Assembly (NCBI RefSeq): GCF_950023065.1
Contig: NC_088678.1
Coordinates: 63,022,460 to 63,086,459 of the forward strand
Direction of reading: 5' to 3'
Source of the DNA: Planococcus citri
Lineage: Eukaryota > Arthropoda > Insecta > Hemiptera > Pseudococcidae
Length of the DNA: 64,000 nucleotides
Shown here: positions 59,501 through 64,000 of the stretch, piece by piece
How positions within the stretch are numbered: position 1 is the first letter of the stretch
Layout: each line of letters starts with the position of its first letter
Made by a program: the position numbers and the translations under genes
The notes under the pieces: model-generated
Database searches by the model: none
What the model was told of the DNA's origin: nothing
Seen by the model: the letters and a program-made list of their open reading frames with translations, nothing else

Positions 59501-60360
59501 CGTGGATTTTGAAAGAAATAAAAGCAGCATTGCGTACGAACGATTCAAAATTGTGACCAAACTACGAAGAAAGTGTCACAAAAATTCACCCAACTTACAA
59601 TTAGTATACATTTTGAAAAATTATGAAAATGTGGCAAAGGCTATATTCGTGTTCAGCGATACCAAAAACATACAATTTCAAGTGTCACACAAATGAAACC
59701 CATTTTTTTGACTTTTACCCCATAAGGGGAGGTGCTGGGGGCAAATCAAAAATCTGACGTCACATTCATGTTCAGCGTCATCAAAAACATACTATTCGAT
59801 ACATCACATGCCCCAGATTTTTTTGAAAGTTTTGCCCAAATTTGGGAGAGGAGGTGGTGCTCCCCCCATTGAAAGATCTCATCTCGAAAAGTGAATACTT
59901 CGAAAAAGCATCAAAAGTTATATCTATCGAAATTTTTTCAGAATTTTAAATGGTAGCTCCCACTTTCAGCGCCATTTTGAAATTTGAACTTTCATTGAAG
60001 GTTCGACTTTCAACAGTTGGAACTTTCAAAATACTTAAAAAGTTCAAAATGCGATGTCCTTTTGAACTGTGAAATCAGTTTTGATCAAAGTATCACAGCT
60101 TTGGGAGTATGCGTTGCTAAAGTTGAGTACCTGTAGACAACGTAAAAATAATTGAAGCCCCCCTCTCGTCTCCTGAGGGGGCTGGAACCAAACTGATTGT
60201 GGGGTTCTTACTTATTGGATGGGTAGACATTGTAAAAAAAATTGAGCGAAATCGAAAGACATGACTCGCATTTTTTTTTTAGGTCGAATTGACATGGAAT
60301 GACCTCCCCCCCCCTCCTGAAACCATGTCACACATTATGTCAATTTTTTAAACGTTTAAT
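59501..60360. repeat. Repeat-derived DNA with ATATTCGTGTTCAGCG words
   Basis: Two diverged tandem units of about 120 bases start at TATTCGTGTTCAGCGATACC (about 59645) and CATTCATGTTCAGCGTCATC (about 59765), each followed by AAAAACATAC and CACA-type words and a GGGG-rich stretch. The TTCGTGTTCAG word is shared with the 2.2-kb palindrome. The rest is AT-rich with C-runs (about 60307-60317) and a T-run ending in AG (60271-60282) that could serve as a splice acceptor. Confidence 0.45.
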
Positions 60361-60362
60361 AG

Positions 60363-60971
60363 TACTGGGAAGGAGAGAGAGGGGGTCAGAAAAATTATCT
60401 GATAGGTAATAGAAATCAGCGCCTTCAAATCATCACTTCCAATGGGGTGGAGAAAATTCTCAAACAAGCTGAGAAGGAACTAGAAAAGAAAATCCAACAC
60501 TCCAACTGGGGAAAGATAGAGACCAAATCAAATGGGATCTTCACCCTAGAGGAATTAGAGGATGATCTGTTTAGACAATACCCACAGTTTGCCCTGGCCC
60601 ATTGTGTCAGCAGGGATTTCAGGATGTCCAAAGGCATTGCGCTCCTATTTAAACGAGCCTTCGGCAACCAGGACACTCTAAAGTCAAGGAGTGCTAAGGT
60701 TGGTGAAGTAGTTGAGCTCAAAAAAGGTGGAAATTACATACTCTACGCAATCACCAAAGAACACTACAATGATAAGCCGTCAATCAAGGACTTCGTAACG
60801 ACAATGAAAGCACTTGCTGCCAAATGTGACCAACTCAAGATCAAAAAGATAGCAGTACCAAGACTAGGGTGTGGTCTGGATAAACTGGAGTGGCCAACAG
60901 TGAAACAATCCATCATCGAATGCTTCAAGGACCACCCAGTTACTGTCAGAGTATGCACCCAGAAGGAGTAA
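60363..60971 (+). CDS. OARD1/TARG1-like macro domain protein, 5' incomplete
   Basis: Open from after a TAG at 60360 to the TAA at 60969. Counting from 60447, 174 residues hold a complete macro domain (about residues 30-170): the DDLF strand, LAHCVSRDFRMSKGIALLF as the ADP-ribose loop, AITKEH with lysine 104, and VPRLGCGLDKLEW with aspartate 145. Lysine and aspartate match the catalytic pair of human OARD1 (K84, D125), which removes ADP-ribose linked to glutamate and hydrolyses O-acetyl-ADP-ribose. Length fits the family plus a charged N-terminal extension of about 30 residues. Codon 60447 is GTG; the first in-frame ATG (codon 60) lies inside the domain, so an upstream exon, loss of the 5' end, or a fused polyprotein is likely. 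GC content is clearly higher than its surroundings. No stop or frameshift interrupts it. Confidence 0.85.
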   Translation, partial: YWEGERGGQKNYLIGNRNQRLQIITSNGVEKILKQAEKELEKKIQHSNWGKIETKSNGIFTLEELEDDLFRQYPQFALAHCVSRDFRMSKGIALLFKRAFGNQDTLKSRSAKVGEVVELKKGGNYILYAITKEHYNDKPSIKDFVTTMKALAAKCDQLKIKKIAVPRLGCGLDKLEWPTVKQSIIECFKDHPVTVRVCTQKE

Positions 60972-61280
60972 CAGCTTCAATCCTGATCTATCAACCAAAC
61001 ATTGACCAGTAAAAGCCCTGTAAATAACCCATTAAAATGCCCTACCTCAAGCTGTAAATAACTATAGTTAGATTTTTTTTTCAAAACCTATGCATATCCT
61101 AAATATATTCTTCTCAAAACCACAACCTTAACCAATTTAGTGTGGGCTTCTTTATTGTATTATAATTTATTTTTTGTATTATAATGCTGTACATATTTGC
61201 AAAGTAGAACAAGATAACTAATCATACCTATTTTCCTACATTTTTCAGCCTAAAATAATTAGCCATATCTAGTATTGTAC
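60972..61280 (+). other. Presumed 3' UTR of the OARD1-like gene
   Basis: AT-rich sequence directly after the stop, without a canonical AATAAA. It runs without visible break into the tail segment at 61281-61747. Confidence 0.4.
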
Positions 61281-61747
61281 TCATAAGTCCAATGTGAGAG
61301 GCTGGTGTGAAGCCCTTAGCAAGTGCACCGGCCTCCTCGCAAATGTCCCCCCATATCCGAAACTCATGTAATGCAAAGGGGAGAGCAACACTTGTTGACC
61401 CCCCCTAGGCACCAAATTCTGCTCCCTAAAATCCTTTTCCCAAGACGGGTTGGGGGACTCCAACTACCTGATAGGCATGCGTGAGTAACGAAGCCTGGTA
61501 GGGTGATTGTGTCCTTGGCAACCGCCTAGGGGGTATGGGTCGTGGTGGACAACCCGTCTTTCCCCCTCCCCCTCCCCCTCCCCCTCTTCCCGCATCTTAG
61601 ATCTAGGATTAGGGATAAATTGAGATAATACACTTTGTTTAGATTTAGTCTTAGATTTAAGATGTAAATAAATTTGTTTATTTGAAAAAACCCCCGGCAC
61701 CTTGTGTGTCCGGGGAACCAAAAATAAAGAAAAGAAAAAAAAAAAAT
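61281..61747 (+). mobile_element. Probable retroelement 3' end with terminal hairpins and A-rich tail
   Basis: GC-richer, complex sequence, unlike local DNA: AGGCTGGTGTGAAGCCCTTA, CACCGGCCTCCTCGCAAATG, GGTCGTGGTGGACAACCCGT. A (CCCCCT)4 run is at 61562-61585. Two hairpins follow: AAATAAA-TTTG-TTTATTT (61666-61683) and CCCCGG...CCGGGG (61692-61715). It ends with AATAAA near 61724 and an A-rich tail of about 25 bases. This arrangement resembles the 3' UTR of a retroposed transcript or LINE. The family is not recognised, and frames across it look non-coding. It may belong to the same unit as the OARD1-like ORF. Confidence 0.5.
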
Positions 61748-61907
61748 ATTTTTTTTGAGCTGTGCATTCAACCTTTCGCTTCCATGCTTGCCACTTTTCT
61801 TTGATACCTTGTTCTTATTCCAGCTTGTCTTCCTTTTGTTTTTCCAGTTCTTCTCTGAATTTTTTTTGCATGTGTTTTGATTCAGTCTGGCATATGACAA
61901 TTGGAGT

Positions 61908-62215
61908 AATGGTACTCCCCCCCACCCGGCTCATCCGCCAAGACAACTTTTTTCTTAAAGGAAAAGGAGACATCCTATGGAGCATTTTAGAGCAAACTTG
62001 CCAACAAAATTTGGCCTTAGTAACAAAATGGGGGCCATTTTGATTGACAGATCAGCCGAAATCTCAAATTTTACTTTCCAAAATTGGACTCGCACAAAAT
62101 TTTTAGAACTGGACAAAGCTAGATCGAATGAGCATGCAAAAATTTATCACCAGCCAAAATTTCAAGTGCTGAAGTGCGTTTTTCGATTTTTGATGAATCT
62201 CATTTTTTGGTTGAG
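61908..62215 (+). mobile_element. Foldback element A, solo diverged arm
   Basis: Matches the left arm of the 17-kb copy in order: AAGACAACTTTTTTCTTAA, AACAAAATGGGGGCCATTTT, GATTGACAGATCAGCCGAAA, the 15-base core variant (62120-62134), ATCACCAGCCAAAATTTCAA and GTGCGTTTTTCGATTTTTGA. Identity is clearly lower than between the two arms at 17-19 kb. The inner tandem units and the other arm are absent. Confidence 0.65.
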
Positions 62216-63890
62216 TTGACAAGAAAGAAACCATTTAATAGCCAATGCCAATGATTAATGGTCACTGAGAAATACAAATGTGGATATGCCAATTAAAGTT
62301 ACCAATTGTTGATTCTCTAATGAAAATAACGTTTCAACATTCAACGTGCAACGATGACTGATTCTATCGAATGAAAGCGTCCAAACAGAAGGAGCTGATC
62401 GTACATTTAATGAGCTACGAGCGAATGATGTCCTATGGTAAATTACTATTGTAAAAGTAAAGCAGATTTTCAGCTAACGATGGTAACGGATGATCTCAAT
62501 TACAACAGGAAATCAATCCAGGTTACAGAGTAGTATTCTACTGCAATCTGCACCAATATTTCTCTTTTTTGGAGCAAATACTGATGACATAGCACATCAC
62601 CAGGAATTCGTAGGTAACTACGGATAAGTATCATCACTCATCAGTTTTGCTTGATCGATTCTGGGACACAAAGTACAAACAGAAATACACATGGTAATGC
62701 ATATTTGCACTTTGCAAAATAATTATTTCACCAAAAAAAAAACACACCAACGCATCAAATTTCATCAGTACGTAACAAATAATTTCCAACATAGAAATTT
62801 CTTCCACAGAAGAAAGGAACGAAAAAAGAAGAAGGTTTTCTGCCTACATTAGATTACTTTTTTTTTTCATTATTCCACTAAAGAAAAATATATTAGATTT
62901 TGCATGCGGTTCGATGCTTCGATACATATATACAATAAAGTATGCTAAGGTTGAACGTTGCTTTTCCTCCTAATGGCAAACGGATGGATGAATGGAGCAG
63001 GAAAAACTCGAACGTATTCGACGATCGAATTAAACTACTCGTAGATATATTCACTCGTCGAATTATGTTGGTGTATGGTTTCATGCACAGTTTCCTTCTA
63101 TCTACTCTTTTTTTCCCTTTTCCTTCGACTTCTTTTTTCTTGTGTTTATGAAACGAGAAAGGAGAAGCACCAGGTATCAAGTATACGTGTGCAGTTTTCA
63201 TTTCCTTCTATGTACAACACACGTACCTTATATACGTACAAACCGTAAAATATTTAGAGCTGTATTTTGGTACGTGAAACTGTTTTTTTATTATTTTTTT
63301 TTTTTTATTCAACTGCTTCTCTCGTTCATGTCACCTTTACTCTTACTTAGATATAGCTCACATCGAGGCATCGAGCACAACACGCGAAATTGAGAAATTG
63401 TCTAGAAAAGCTGATTTGTAATATTGAAAAATTCTTTACGTACTTCAGACGATTTTTTTTCTCTATCTGTTAAAGCGTTTGCTTTCACGTAGGTAAAAAA
63501 AAATACTTATATGTATACAAACTGAGAGATAAGGGATTTGTATATGTAATGGGATTCTTTTTGTCTCTCATAGTGAGACAATTTAATAAACATTGTGTTA
63601 CTGTTTTTTTTTCTATTTTATTTTTTCCTTCTTTCTGTCTTTATGTCTTTCTTTCTTTCAAAGACAACGAAGACGATTTTTTTTCGGTCTTTTTATTTTA
63701 TTTCGTATTCTTTTTTTTTTAATAGACTGAGTCATTGTACGGTTGTTGACTTTGTATAGCTTATGTTGTACGATGAGTTCGAGTTCGCGGTGGTTTGAGA
63801 CGCAGAAGGAGAACAGAACACGAATAATGTGCTAAATATGCTGATTCATTTTCGCCAATCGTTTCTAGTCGAGCGACGAGCGCAGAGCGC
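62216..63890. other. Unique DNA, no supported gene
   Basis: Complex to AT-rich sequence with T-runs (about 62861-62870, 63291-63306, 63710-63720). Frames at 62893-63201 (minus) and 63142-63393 (plus) have no recognisable domain. Possibly the upstream region of the initiator at 63898. Confidence 0.35.
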
Positions 63891-63897
63891 ATTCGGG

Positions 63898-63968
63898 TCA
63901 GTTGAATATAATTTGTAATTTTCCAGCCCGGCTGGAAAATCCGATTTAGACGTGAGGTTCAGCGTTAG
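63898..63968 (+). promoter_or_regulatory. Candidate initiator and non-coding first exon at window edge
   Basis: TCAGTTG at 63898 fits the arthropod initiator (TCAGTT, A at 63900) in a CG-rich setting (GAGCGACGAGCGCAGAGCGC upstream). Sixty-nine bases later, TTAG|GTGAGA forms a good splice donor at 63969. This suggests a short untranslated first exon of a gene continuing past the window. No TATA box is at the expected distance. Speculative. Confidence 0.28.
63918..63940. other. 23-base perfect palindrome
   Basis: ATTTTCCAGCC-C-GGCTGGAAAAT has 11-base arms around one base. It lies just downstream of the candidate initiator and would be in the 5' UTR of that transcript, either as a stable hairpin or as a dimeric factor site. 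Confidence 0.5.
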
Positions 63969-64000
63969 GTGAGATTTCCAAAGAGAGGGATACGACGACA

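Noticed and set aside
61281..61721. Minus-strand ORFs 61281-61463 and 61464-61721 as genes
   Set aside because: They lie antisense to a tail-like segment, the Gly/Glu run is only the CCCCCT repeat, and no domain is seen.

Overview
This window looks like nuclear DNA from an arthropod, most likely an insect. It is AT-rich, full of long A and T runs, and carries CpG-rich unique stretches with simple motifs such as TACCTACC, ACGT and CGA repeats. It has no dense ORFs, operons or ribosome-binding sites. The repeat style (TACGAGTA and GTAGGTA words, many short degenerate satellites) reminds me of hemipterans such as mealybugs, but I cannot prove that from sequence. Nearly all short ORFs are chance ORFs in repeats or introns.

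Supported coding signal is sparse. (1) At 60363-60971 (+) an open frame encodes a macro domain closely resembling OARD1/TARG1 ADP-ribose hydrolases. The expected lysine and aspartate are present, but no in-frame ATG precedes the domain. (2) At 30955-31343 (+) lies the C-terminal end of a non-LTR retrotransposon ORF2, with its 3' UTR, an AATAAA and a short tandem tail to 31554. (3) At 42358-42733 (-) is a probable first coding exon of an unidentified Pro/Ser-rich protein, with a good start context and a GTATGT donor. Weaker exon candidates sit at 29584-29673 (+), 57305-57434 (-), 20644-20678 (+), 23936-24247 (+) and 30253-30451 (-). Core-promoter-like elements are at 1801, 7169, 43159 and 63898.

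Most of the explainable sequence is repetitive. Two very long inverted repeats dominate. One is a 2.2-kb palindrome (8721-10924) whose 743-bp arms match base for base wherever I compared them. The other is a 1.84-kb foldback element (17086-18924) inserted in a tandem array. Relatives of the second lie at 50304-51622 (rearranged copy) and 61908-62215 (solo arm), and a second foldback family lies at 27045-27905 and 7630-7950. All members of both families share a 15-bp core. Three MITEs have clean ends: 4947-5307 (5-bp TTTTA duplication), 11968-12144 and 25287-26132 (both TA duplications, the latter pogo/Tigger-like). Tandem arrays include a 76-bp minisatellite (31769-32590), a roughly 300-bp dimeric array (15452-19280) and a roughly 475-bp long-period array (55075-56090).

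Layout: 0-4.7 kb unique AT-rich DNA; 4.7-12.2 kb repeats around a CpG-rich promoter-like island (6.1-7.4 kb); 12.2-15 kb unique; 15-19.3 kb array plus foldback; 19.3-21.1 kb unique; 21.1-27.9 kb repeats around a unique island (23.5-25.2 kb); 28-30.7 kb unique with exon candidates; 30.7-33.4 kb LINE and satellites; 33.4-40.5 kb mainly unique; 40.5-41.6 kb degenerate array; 41.9-44.3 kb putative gene 5' end; 44.3-52 kb AT-rich with a foldback; 52-54.2 kb unique; 54.2-57.1 kb repeats; 57.2-59.4 kb unique; 59.5-62.2 kb repeats and the OARD1-like unit; 62.2-64 kb unique with a possible gene 5' end at the edge.
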